A stretch of 64,000 bases of DNA from Neisseria sp. KEM232 (GTDB taxonomy: Bacteria > Pseudomonadota > Gammaproteobacteria > Burkholderiales > Neisseriaceae). Shown piece after piece: positions 58,236 through 64,000 of the stretch (position 1 is its first letter; every line of letters starts with the position of its first letter). The notes beneath the pieces are model-generated. The model made no database searches and was not told the DNA's origin. It saw nothing but the letters and a program-made list of their open reading frames with translations. Made by a program: the position numbers and the translations under genes. Where the stretch lies: contig NZ_CP022527.1 of NCBI RefSeq assembly GCF_002237445.1, positions 1,984,001 through 2,048,000 on the forward strand, read 5' to 3'.

Positions 58236-58274
58236 AGGCCGTCTGAAAACGCAAAACCCGCTTTCAGACGGCCT
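58236..58274 (+). terminator. DUS-pair terminator after panB
   Basis: AGGCCGTCTGAA and TTCAGACGGCCT flank 15 bases, 8 bp past the stop. Confidence 0.65.
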
Positions 58275-58291
58275 CAAACCAATCCCGAACC

Positions 58292-59113
58292 ATGCCCGAA
58301 CTGCCCGAAGTCGAAACCACCCTGCGCGGCGTCGCCCCGCACATCACCGGCAAAACCGTCGCTGCCGTCAGCGTGCGCCAAAGCAAACTGCGCCTGCCCG
58401 TGCCACCCGATCTCGCCGACACCCTGAGCGGGCAGACCGTGCTCGAATGCGGCCGCCGCGCCAAATACCTCCTCGTCCGCTTCGCCCACGGCATCCTCCT
58501 TATCCATCTCGGCATGTCGGGCAGCCTGCGCGTTTTCACCCCCGGCCAAGCGCCCGCAGCGGGAAAACACGACCACCTCGACATCGCCTTTTCAGACGGC
58601 ACCCTGCTGCGTTTCCACGACCCGCGCCGCTTCGGCATCGTCACCTGGTATGCGGGCGCGGCCGAAACCCATCCCCTGCTGCAACACCTCGCCCCCGAGC
58701 CTCTGGGCGCAGCATTCACCGCCGACTATCTCCACGCCGCCCTTCAAAACCGCCGCAGCCCCGTCAAAACCGTGCTGATGGACAACCGCGCCGTCGTCGG
58801 CGTCGGCAACATCTACGCCAACGAAAGCCTGTCCGCCGCCCGCATCTCGCCGCTGCGCCCCTCCGACAGCCTCACGCGCGAAGAGGCCGCCGCCCTCACA
58901 GAAAGCATCCGCGACACCCTCGAGCGCGCCATCGCCAAAGGCGGCAGCACCCTGCGCGATTTCGTCGACAGCAGCGGCAACAGCGGCTATTTCCAACAGG
59001 AATACCGCGTCTACGGCCGCGACGGCCAAGCCTGCGCCGAATGCGGCGCACCCATTGTCAAAACCACCCTCGGCGGCCGCGGCACGTTCTACTGCCCCGT
59101 CTGCCAGCAATAA
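58292..59113 (+). CDS. mutM: Formamidopyrimidine-DNA glycosylase
   Basis: Removes 8-oxoguanine and fapy lesions; bifunctional glycosylase/lyase. 273 residues. The catalytic N-terminus is MPELPEVETTLRGV (Pro1, Glu2 after Met removal). GRRAKYLLV holds the conserved Lys, and the C-terminal zinc finger is CAECGAP...FYCPVC. A DUS is translated inside the gene (FSDGTLL). Confidence 0.98.
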   Translation: MPELPEVETTLRGVAPHITGKTVAAVSVRQSKLRLPVPPDLADTLSGQTVLECGRRAKYLLVRFAHGILLIHLGMSGSLRVFTPGQAPAAGKHDHLDIAFSDGTLLRFHDPRRFGIVTWYAGAAETHPLLQHLAPEPLGAAFTADYLHAALQNRRSPVKTVLMDNRAVVGVGNIYANESLSAARISPLRPSDSLTREEAAALTESIRDTLERAIAKGGSTLRDFVDSSGNSGYFQQEYRVYGRDGQACAECGAPIVKTTLGGRGTFYCPVCQQ

Positions 59114-59143
59114 CAGGCCGTCTGAAAGCGCGGCGCAGCAAAA

Positions 59144-59187
59144 AGGCCGTCTGAAAACACGAAACGGTGTTTTCAGACGGCCTTTTG
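59144..59187. terminator. DUS terminator between convergent mutM and argA
   Basis: AGGCCGTCTGAAAACAC and its complement form a 17-bp perfect stem with loop GAAACG, then TTTT. A further DUS lies just before it. It can end both genes. Confidence 0.8.
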
Positions 59188-59207
59188 CCTGCCCGACGGT
59201 TCGGCCT

Positions 59208-60551
59208 TTATCCCGCCTGTTCCGCCCCGTCCAAGCCGAGCACGAAAACGGCCGACTGCCGCCCGCTGCTGCGGTATTCGGCCTGCCGTACGGCGGGCAG
59301 GTCGGCGGGAGAGGCCGTCTGAAAGCCGCGTTCGGCAAACCAGTCGCCCGTTTGCGTGGAGAGGGCAAACAGTTTTTTCAGGCGCAGGCTGCGGGCGCGG
59401 CCGATCAGGTGTTGCAGCAGCAGCTCGCCGTAGCCGCCGTCCTGCGCCTCGGGCGAGACGGCAAGGCAAGCCAGTTCGCCGCTCTCGGGCGCGTCGGCAA
59501 AGGTTTTCAGGGCGACGCAGCCGTAGATTTGGCGGTCGTGTTCGAGCACGGAAAAACCGCCGATATGGGTTTCCAGATATTCGCGGCTGCGGCGCACGAG
59601 TATGCCCTGCGCTTCGAGCGGGCGGATAAGGGCGATGAGGTCGGGGATGTCGCTGCCCTCGGCGGGGCGGATGCGCATAAAGGGGGCTTGGGCAACGGTG
59701 GTGCCCGTGCCGCTGCGGGTGAAAAGTTCGCCGATCAAATCGCCGTCGGCGAGGCCGGAGAGGATTTGGCAGCGCTGCACGCCCTTGCCGACGGCGCTGA
59801 GGGCGGTGCGCAGCAGTTCGCGCTGCTGCGGCAGGATGCCGCCGTTTTTCAGACGGCCTTCGGCTTCTTCGGAAGACAGGTTGCTCAGGCGGCGCCCTTC
59901 TTCGTCGAGTATGCCTTCCTGCTCGATCAGGAAAACGAGTTTTTCCGCCTGCAAGGCGGCGGCGGCGGACTCGGCGATGTCGGTCATGGCGAGGTTGAAG
60001 GTTTTGCCGCCCAGCGAGGCGGCCAGCGGGCTGATGAGGACGACGGCGCCGCTGTCGAGGCAGGACTGCACGGCTTCGGCGTCGGTTTTGCGCACGCAGC
60101 CGGTGTAGCCCATGTCGATGCCGTCGATGATGCCGATGGGGCGGGCGGAAACAAAGTTTCCCGACACAACGCGCAGGCGGCGGCCGCGCTGCGGCGAGTG
60201 CGACAGGCCGACGGACAGCGCGGCTTCGATTTCGTAATTCAGACGGCCGCAAACCTGTTTGGCAATTTCGATTACGGTGTCGTCGGTGACGCGGCGACCC
60301 AGATGGTAGCGCGGCTCGATACCCTGCGCGGCGCAGGCGGCGCTGATTTGGCTGCGGCTGCCGTACACCAGCACCAGACGGATGCCCAACCCCGCCATCA
60401 GGGCGAGATCGGCGGCAATCGGGCGGAAACGTTCGGGCGTAAGCAGGCTGCCGGCAATGCCGGCCACCAGCGTTTTGCCGCGCAGATAGTCGATATAGGG
60501 CGCGGCTTCGCGGAAGTGGCGGATAAAGGCGGGCGTGTCGGCGGGCTGCAT
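59208..60551 (-). CDS. argA: N-acetylglutamate synthase (amino-acid kinase plus GNAT)
   Basis: First step of arginine synthesis. 447 residues: an N-terminal amino-acid-kinase fold (LRGKTLVAGIAGSLL, GIRLVLVYGSRSQI, SPLAASLGGKTFNL) that binds arginine in the family, and a C-terminal GNAT domain (CLAVSPEAQDGGYGELLLQHLIGRA). Starts 3 bp after the zinc-ribbon gene stop, so it is in an operon with it and probably pyrE. Feedback inhibition by arginine is expected from the family, not shown here. Confidence 0.96.
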   Translation of the reverse strand: MQPADTPAFIRHFREAAPYIDYLRGKTLVAGIAGSLLTPERFRPIAADLALMAGLGIRLVLVYGSRSQISAACAAQGIEPRYHLGRRVTDDTVIEIAKQVCGRLNYEIEAALSVGLSHSPQRGRRLRVVSGNFVSARPIGIIDGIDMGYTGCVRKTDAEAVQSCLDSGAVVLISPLAASLGGKTFNLAMTDIAESAAAALQAEKLVFLIEQEGILDEEGRRLSNLSSEEAEGRLKNGGILPQQRELLRTALSAVGKGVQRCQILSGLADGDLIGELFTRSGTGTTVAQAPFMRIRPAEGSDIPDLIALIRPLEAQGILVRRSREYLETHIGGFSVLEHDRQIYGCVALKTFADAPESGELACLAVSPEAQDGGYGELLLQHLIGRARSLRLKKLFALSTQTGDWFAERGFQTASPADLPAVRQAEYRSSGRQSAVFVLGLDGAEQAG

Positions 60552-60554
60552 GGT

Positions 60555-61025
60555 TCAGACGGCCTGACGGCTGAGCAGGATGAAGAACAGCTGCAAAATA
60601 AGGACGGTGAGGGCGACCAGGGCGGCAAGCGTCCAGTTGGTGCTGCCGCTTTTGGCGGGCGCGGGGGATTCGCTGCGCGGCGGCGGCTCGGGCATGGGCA
60701 CGGGCTGCGCGGCGCGATGTTCCTGATCGTTGGGCACGGCGGCAGGCTGCCCCGCTTCGGCGGGGTGTTCGAGCAGATAGTCGATCTGGCACTTGTCGAA
60801 GGAATTTCGCCCGCGCACATAAGTGCCCAGCCGCCGCACGAGATCGATGTCGCTGACGCCGTCGGGCAGCCAGTCGATGGAGGAAACCTGCTGTCTGGCA
60901 ACGAAGTCTTTGGCTTTGAACAAGCCCTGGCAGTCGGTGCATTTGACAAAGCCCTGGGCAACGTTGAGCTGGCTTTCTTTGACTTTCAGATAGGTTTGGC
61001 AGTGGGGGCAGGAGCAGATGGGCAT
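60555..61025 (-). CDS. Zinc-ribbon membrane protein (MJ0042/DUF3426-like)
   Basis: 156 residues. An N-terminal zinc ribbon has Cys6-x2-Cys9 and Cys29-x2-Cys32 (CPHCQTYLKVKESQL, VKCTDCQGLFKAKDF). A disordered Pro-rich linker leads to one C-terminal membrane segment (about 131-151). Such proteins are common in beta-proteobacteria, function unknown. The stop is a DUS TGA (SRQAV end). Confidence 0.85.
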   Translation of the reverse strand: MPICSCPHCQTYLKVKESQLNVAQGFVKCTDCQGLFKAKDFVARQQVSSIDWLPDGVSDIDLVRRLGTYVRGRNSFDKCQIDYLLEHPAEAGQPAAVPNDQEHRAAQPVPMPEPPPRSESPAPAKSGSTNWTLAALVALTVLILQLFFILLSRQAV

Positions 61026-61063
61026 GATGGTGTTTCCCTTGTGTTGCGCGGCGCGGCGTGCGC

Positions 61064-61711
61064 TCAGCCGCGCGGGGCGCCGTAGCGTGCGCGGTAGGCT
61101 TTCACGGGTTCTAAAAAGCCGCCGAACTCGGCGCTGTTTTGCAGCAGGGCGAACAAGTCGTCCAAATCGGCAATCGGGACAACGGGCAGGCCGTATTGTT
61201 TTTCCACTTCCTGCACCGCCGAGAGTTCGCCCGTGCCTTTTTCCATGCGGTCGAGCGCGATGGCGACGCCTGCGGGCGTTGCGCCTTCGGCTTCAATCAG
61301 TTTCACCGATTCGCGCACCGAAGTGCCCGCCGAAATCACGTCGTCGATAATCAAAACGCGGCCTTTGAGCGGCGCACCGACCAGAACGCCGCCTTCGCCG
61401 TGGTCTTTGGCTTCCTTGCGGTTGTAGGCAAAGGGCACGTTGACGCCTTTTTCCGCCAGCATCATGGCGGTGGCGGCGGCGAGAATGATGCCCTTGTAGG
61501 CCGGCCCGAACAGCATGTCGAACTTCACGCCGCTCTCGATAATCGAGCGGGCGTAAAAGCGCGCCAATTCGAGCGTGGACGCGCCGTCGTCAAACAATCC
61601 GGCGTTGAAAAAATAGGGCGACTGCCGCCCGGCTTTGGTGGTGAATTCGCCGAATTTCAGCACCTTGCGGCTGAGGGCGAATTTTAAAAAATCTTGACGG
61701 AAATCGGACAT
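61064..61711 (-). CDS. pyrE: Orotate phosphoribosyltransferase
   Basis: Makes OMP in pyrimidine synthesis. 215 residues from the ATG at 61711 (MSDFRQDFLKFALSRKVLKFGEFTTKAGRQSPYFFN begins the family block). The PRPP site is VLIIDDVISAGTSVRES. 38 bp separate it from the zinc-ribbon gene, so pyrE probably leads a three-gene unit with argA. Confidence 0.97.
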   Translation of the reverse strand: MSDFRQDFLKFALSRKVLKFGEFTTKAGRQSPYFFNAGLFDDGASTLELARFYARSIIESGVKFDMLFGPAYKGIILAAATAMMLAEKGVNVPFAYNRKEAKDHGEGGVLVGAPLKGRVLIIDDVISAGTSVRESVKLIEAEGATPAGVAIALDRMEKGTGELSAVQEVEKQYGLPVVPIADLDDLFALLQNSAEFGGFLEPVKAYRARYGAPRG

Positions 61712-61880
61712 AGCCGCGCTTTCTGTTGGCAAATTCAAAGCGCGGATTATAAATGAATGACGGACAAATGGGCAGGCCGCACACACAGGCAAAGACGGCC
61801 TTTGCACTCCCGCCGCCGACAGAGGCCGTCTGAAAAATCGGTTACAATGCCGTCCGTTTTTCTTAACCCGTTTTCACACC

Positions 61881-62657
61881 ATGCTCAAAATCATCTCCGC
61901 CAATGTAAACGGCATCCGCTCGGCCTATAAAAAGGGTTTTCTCGAATACATCGCCGCTTCGGGCGCGGACATCGTCTGCGTGCAGGAACTCAAGGCACAG
62001 GAGGCGGATTTGTCGCCCGAAATGAAAAATCCGCACGGGATGCACGGCCATTGGCATTGCGCGGAAAAACGCGGCTACAGCGGCGTGGCGGTGTACAGCA
62101 AACGCGCGCCCGACCGCGTTACCACCGGCATCGGCGTGGAAGAGTTCGACCGCGAAGGGCGGTTTGTGCGCTGCGATTTCGGCAGGCTGTCGGTAATCTC
62201 GCTGTATCTGCCCAGCGGCAGCAGCGCGGAGGAGCGGCAGCAGGCGAAATTCCGTTTTCTCGACGTGTTTTATCCCATGCTCGCCGACATGAAGGCCGAA
62301 GGGCGCGATATTGTGGTGTGCGGCGACTGGAACATCGCGCATCAGAACATCGATTTGAAAAACTGGAAGGGCAACCAGAAAAATTCGGGCTTCCTGCCCG
62401 AAGAGCGCGAGTGGATAGGCAAGGTTATCAACGAGTTGGGCTGGACGGACATCTGGCGCACGCTCTACCCCGACGCGCCCGGCTACACATGGTGGAGCAA
62501 CAGGGGGCAGGCCTACGCGAAAGACGTGGGCTGGCGCATCGATTATCAGATGGTGACGCCCGAGTTGGCCGCCAAAGCGGTAGCGGCGCACGTTTACAAA
62601 GACGAAAAATTTTCCGATCACGCGCCGCTGGTTGCGGAGTACGACTATGCCTTCTGA
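61881..62657 (+). CDS. xthA: Exodeoxyribonuclease III / AP endonuclease
   Basis: 258 residues. ISANVNGIRSAYKKGF with the metal-binding Asn, VCVQELKAQ with Glu, VCGDWNIAHQNIDLKN with Asp and Asn, and the C-terminal SDHAPLVAEYDY with the catalytic Asp-His. Repairs abasic sites. A TACAAT box at 61843 may be its -10. Its last 11 bases overlap the next small ORF. Confidence 0.96.
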   Translation: MLKIISANVNGIRSAYKKGFLEYIAASGADIVCVQELKAQEADLSPEMKNPHGMHGHWHCAEKRGYSGVAVYSKRAPDRVTTGIGVEEFDREGRFVRCDFGRLSVISLYLPSGSSAEERQQAKFRFLDVFYPMLADMKAEGRDIVVCGDWNIAHQNIDLKNWKGNQKNSGFLPEEREWIGKVINELGWTDIWRTLYPDAPGYTWWSNRGQAYAKDVGWRIDYQMVTPELAAKAVAAHVYKDEKFSDHAPLVAEYDYAF

Positions 62658-62826
62658 CAAGCGCAAAAAAGCGGCGAAAAGGCCGTCTGAAAGCCAAACC
62701 GCGCAGAGGCCGTCTGAAAGGCCGTCTGAAAAACGCCGCCTGATCGGATTCACGCCCGTCTTCAAACGCGGCGTTCTCTGGATGGCCGCCGCCTTTGTGC
62801 TGCCGCTGGCTTTGTGGACGCTGTAG
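62647..62826 (+). CDS. 59-residue ORF built largely from DUS, with one membrane segment
   Basis: The ATG overlaps the end of xthA and has GGAG seven bases upstream. The first 30 residues include three in-frame DUS translations (RPSES, RPSE, RPSEK); the remainder (FKRGVLWMAAAFVLPLALWTL) is one hydrophobic segment. It may be a small real membrane protein, or a chance frame. The three DUS lie within 46 bases. Confidence 0.4.
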   Translation: MPSDKRKKAAKRPSESQTAQRPSERPSEKRRLIGFTPVFKRGVLWMAAAFVLPLALWTL

Positions 62827-62934
62827 ACTTCGACGGTGATGGCTTATGTGGTGCTGGTCATCGTGTTTGTGTCGCTGTTTGAATACCTGATTACCAAGCC
62901 TTTGGAAATTTTGTTTATGCCGTGGAGGAGATGA
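62827..62934 (+). pseudogene. C-terminal tail of an ABC transporter permease
   Basis: In frame after the preceding stop, the sequence reads MAYVVLVIVFVSLFEYLITK, then PLEILFMPWRR and stop. This is the usual last membrane segment and basic tail of a binding-protein-dependent permease. Its TGA overlaps the ATG of the ATPase gene (TGATG), as in intact transporter operons. The other about 85 percent of the gene is missing. Confidence 0.6.
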
Positions 62935-63626
62935 TGCTCTGTCTTGAAAACGTGCGTTTTGAAATTCTCCGCGACCCCATCGTGCGCGATTTCAGTTTGA
63001 ACCTGCAACATGGCGAAGTGAAAGCCTTGTTCGGGCCGAGCGGCTGCGGTAAGACGACGGTTTTGCGGCTGATTGCGGGCTTGGAAACGCCAAAATCGGG
63101 CACAATACGCAATACTTTCCACAAAACGGGTTTTCTGTTTCAGGAAAACCGCCTGCCGGAAAACCTGACCGCGATGCAGAATATCGCGATTTTTATGGAC
63201 AAACCCGATGAAGGCGAAATCATCGCGCTGGCGGCGAAAGTCGGGCTGACTGCGGGCGATTTGAACAAATATCCGACCGAGTTGTCCGGCGGCATGGCGA
63301 AACGGGTGGCGTTTCTGCGCCTGCTGCTGTGCGGCTGCGACCTTGCCTTGCTGGACGAGCCGTTTGTCGGTTTGGACCGCGATTTGCGCGATATTTTGGT
63401 CGCCATGCTGGTGGAAAAAATCGAGCGGCAGGGTATGGCGTGTATGCTGGTAACGCACGACCGCTTTGAAGCCGCACGCCTGAGCCATGAAATCATGCTG
63501 CTTTCCACTAAGGGCATGAACGTGCAAAACGTGATTGCACTGCCCACGCCGTTGTCCGAACGCGATTCGGCTTTTGAAGAAGCCGTGGTGGCAAGGGAGT
63601 TTCAGGGGATTCATTATTATGAGTGA
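62934..63626 (+). CDS. ABC transporter ATPase (nitrate/taurine/thiamine-like branch)
   Basis: 230 residues from the ATG at 62934, with GGAGGAG upstream; ATG at 62931 and GTG at 62922 are alternatives. Walker A LFGPSGCGKTTVLRL, Q-loop FLFQENRLPENLTAMQNI, signature LSGGMAKRV, Walker B LALLDEPFVGLD and switch His in LVTHDRFEA. Its permease is reduced to a tail and no binding protein is adjacent, so it is probably orphaned. Base composition is lower in GC than xthA. Confidence 0.88.
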   Translation: MLCLENVRFEILRDPIVRDFSLNLQHGEVKALFGPSGCGKTTVLRLIAGLETPKSGTIRNTFHKTGFLFQENRLPENLTAMQNIAIFMDKPDEGEIIALAAKVGLTAGDLNKYPTELSGGMAKRVAFLRLLLCGCDLALLDEPFVGLDRDLRDILVAMLVEKIERQGMACMLVTHDRFEAARLSHEIMLLSTKGMNVQNVIALPTPLSERDSAFEEAVVAREFQGIHYYE

Positions 63627-63666
63627 TACGGGCATTTGAGTGTTTGACGAACCTTGCGGTTCGTTG

Positions 63667-63818
63667 CCCTCTCCCTAACCCTCTCCCACGGGGAGAGGGG
63701 AGCAGGTTGCTGAAAATTAGAGGGTGTAGGATTGAGAATCGGATGGCAGGCAAACCTGAAAATGTTAGGGTTTGGCAGCCCGATTCCCTCTCCCCGTGGG
63801 AGAGGGCTAGGGAGAGGG
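63667..63818. repeat. Inverted repeat with 33-bp arms
   Basis: Arms at 63667-63699 and 63786-63818 (starting CCCTCTCCCTAACCCTCTCC) are complementary with one mismatch. The interior of about 86 bp has no ORF. The arm text resembles the GGGAGAGGGCTAGGG motif of the other GC-rich repeats in this window. Confidence 0.7.
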
Positions 63819-63866
63819 TAAGCAAGCCGCAGGCTTGCCTCTTTAGCGAAAGATACGAATCTGTTA

Positions 63867-63928
63867 TCCGAACGCGATTCGGTTTTTGAAAAAGCCGTGG
63901 TGCCAAGGGGGCAGGGGATTCATTATGA
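63867..63928 (+). repeat. Degenerate second copy of the ATPase 3' end
   Basis: TCCGAACGCGATTCGG onward repeats 63555-63624, with several substitutions and small deletions; it would encode SERDSVFEKAVV, like SERDSAFEEAVV of the intact gene. It lies just before the cadD-like start. Confidence 0.75.
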
Positions 63929-63936
63929 GGTGCTTT

Positions 63937-64000
63937 ATGTTTTCGACAGTGATTACTGCTGCTGTTTTATATATTGCTACAGCAGTAGATTTGTTGTTAA
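63937..64000 (+). CDS. CadD-like cadmium resistance transporter, N-terminal part (runs off the window)
   Basis: The visible residues MFSTVITAAVLYIATAVDLL match the first membrane segment of CadD-family proteins, which begin with a (V)xxVLYIxTAxDLL block. I prefer the ATG at 63937, with GAGGTG upstream; ATG at 63925 is in frame. Only 21 residues are seen, so the call rests on a short match. Confidence 0.55.
   Translation, partial: MFSTVITAAVLYIATAVDLLL

Noticed and set aside
59055..61085. 676-codon plus-strand frame opposite argA and the zinc-ribbon gene
   Set aside because: Shadow; argA motifs on the minus strand are clear, and the frame begins inside mutM and its terminator.

Overview
The window is about 64 kb of a Neisseria-type chromosome. 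Three things point there. The 12-mer AGGCCGTCTGAA (the AG variant of the Neisseria DNA uptake sequence, DUS) and its reverse complement occur very often, frequently as inverted pairs behind genes. Neisserial repeats are present: one full-length Correia element and dRS3 copies. The gene content and local order also match Neisseria (pheS/pheT-ihfA-merR-like-tRNA-Pro, the dcw cluster, the Prx-Grx plus disulfide reductase pair, fetB). Coding DNA is clearly GC-rich by eye, so a higher-GC commensal species is more likely than N. meningitidis or N. gonorrhoeae. The species itself is an inference.

Layout. 1-6.8 kb: the end of pheS, then an AT-richer restriction-modification insert (vsr, a C5 methyltransferase and a putative endonuclease) sitting between pheS and pheT, followed by ihfA, a MerR-like gene and tRNA-Pro. 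6.9-7.1 kb: an IS1595-type transposase remnant. 7.2-10.4 kb: a short str operon (rpsL-rpsG-fusA, no tuf). 10.5-30.6 kb: the complete division/cell-wall cluster on the minus strand (mraZ to ftsZ) with four extra small genes and a promoter that carries MraZ boxes. 30.8-41.5 kb: MidA-like methyltransferase, tRNA-Met and tRNA-Ala, argG, a GNAT gene, a membrane gene, a YgjP-like peptidase, recG, tldD, a TusA-like gene and a CNP1-like gene.

41.5-43.2 kb is repeat-rich and holds a decayed IS481-family element placed between the two halves of a palindrome. 43.3-46.6 kb: a flavoprotein disulfide reductase, a peroxiredoxin-glutaredoxin fusion and an acyltransferase. 47.1-51.1 kb: a FetB-type ferric-siderophore ABC importer without a receptor gene. 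51.3-54.5 kb: a run of small membrane genes (including DoxX-like and DUF2269) and an NAD(P)-binding protein, two of them preceded by a similar palindrome. 54.6-62.7 kb: acpS, folK, a deoxynucleoside kinase, panB, mutM, then pyrE-zinc-ribbon-argA on the minus strand, then xthA. 62.7-64 kb is a lower-GC scrap zone: a 59-aa ORF, a permease tail, its ATPase, a repeat with a second damaged copy of the ATPase 3' end, and the start of a cadD-like gene.

Themes. Envelope growth and division genes form one long transcription unit, cut by DUS hairpins and probably autorepressed by MraZ. Seven genes take their stop codon from a DUS. The most unusual items are the internal duplication in PBP2 (FtsI), the ribbon-helix-helix extension on the methyltransferase next to a divergent endonuclease gene, a palindromic element that supplies the stop codons of two convergent genes, and the shared palindrome in the DoxX/DUF2269 region.
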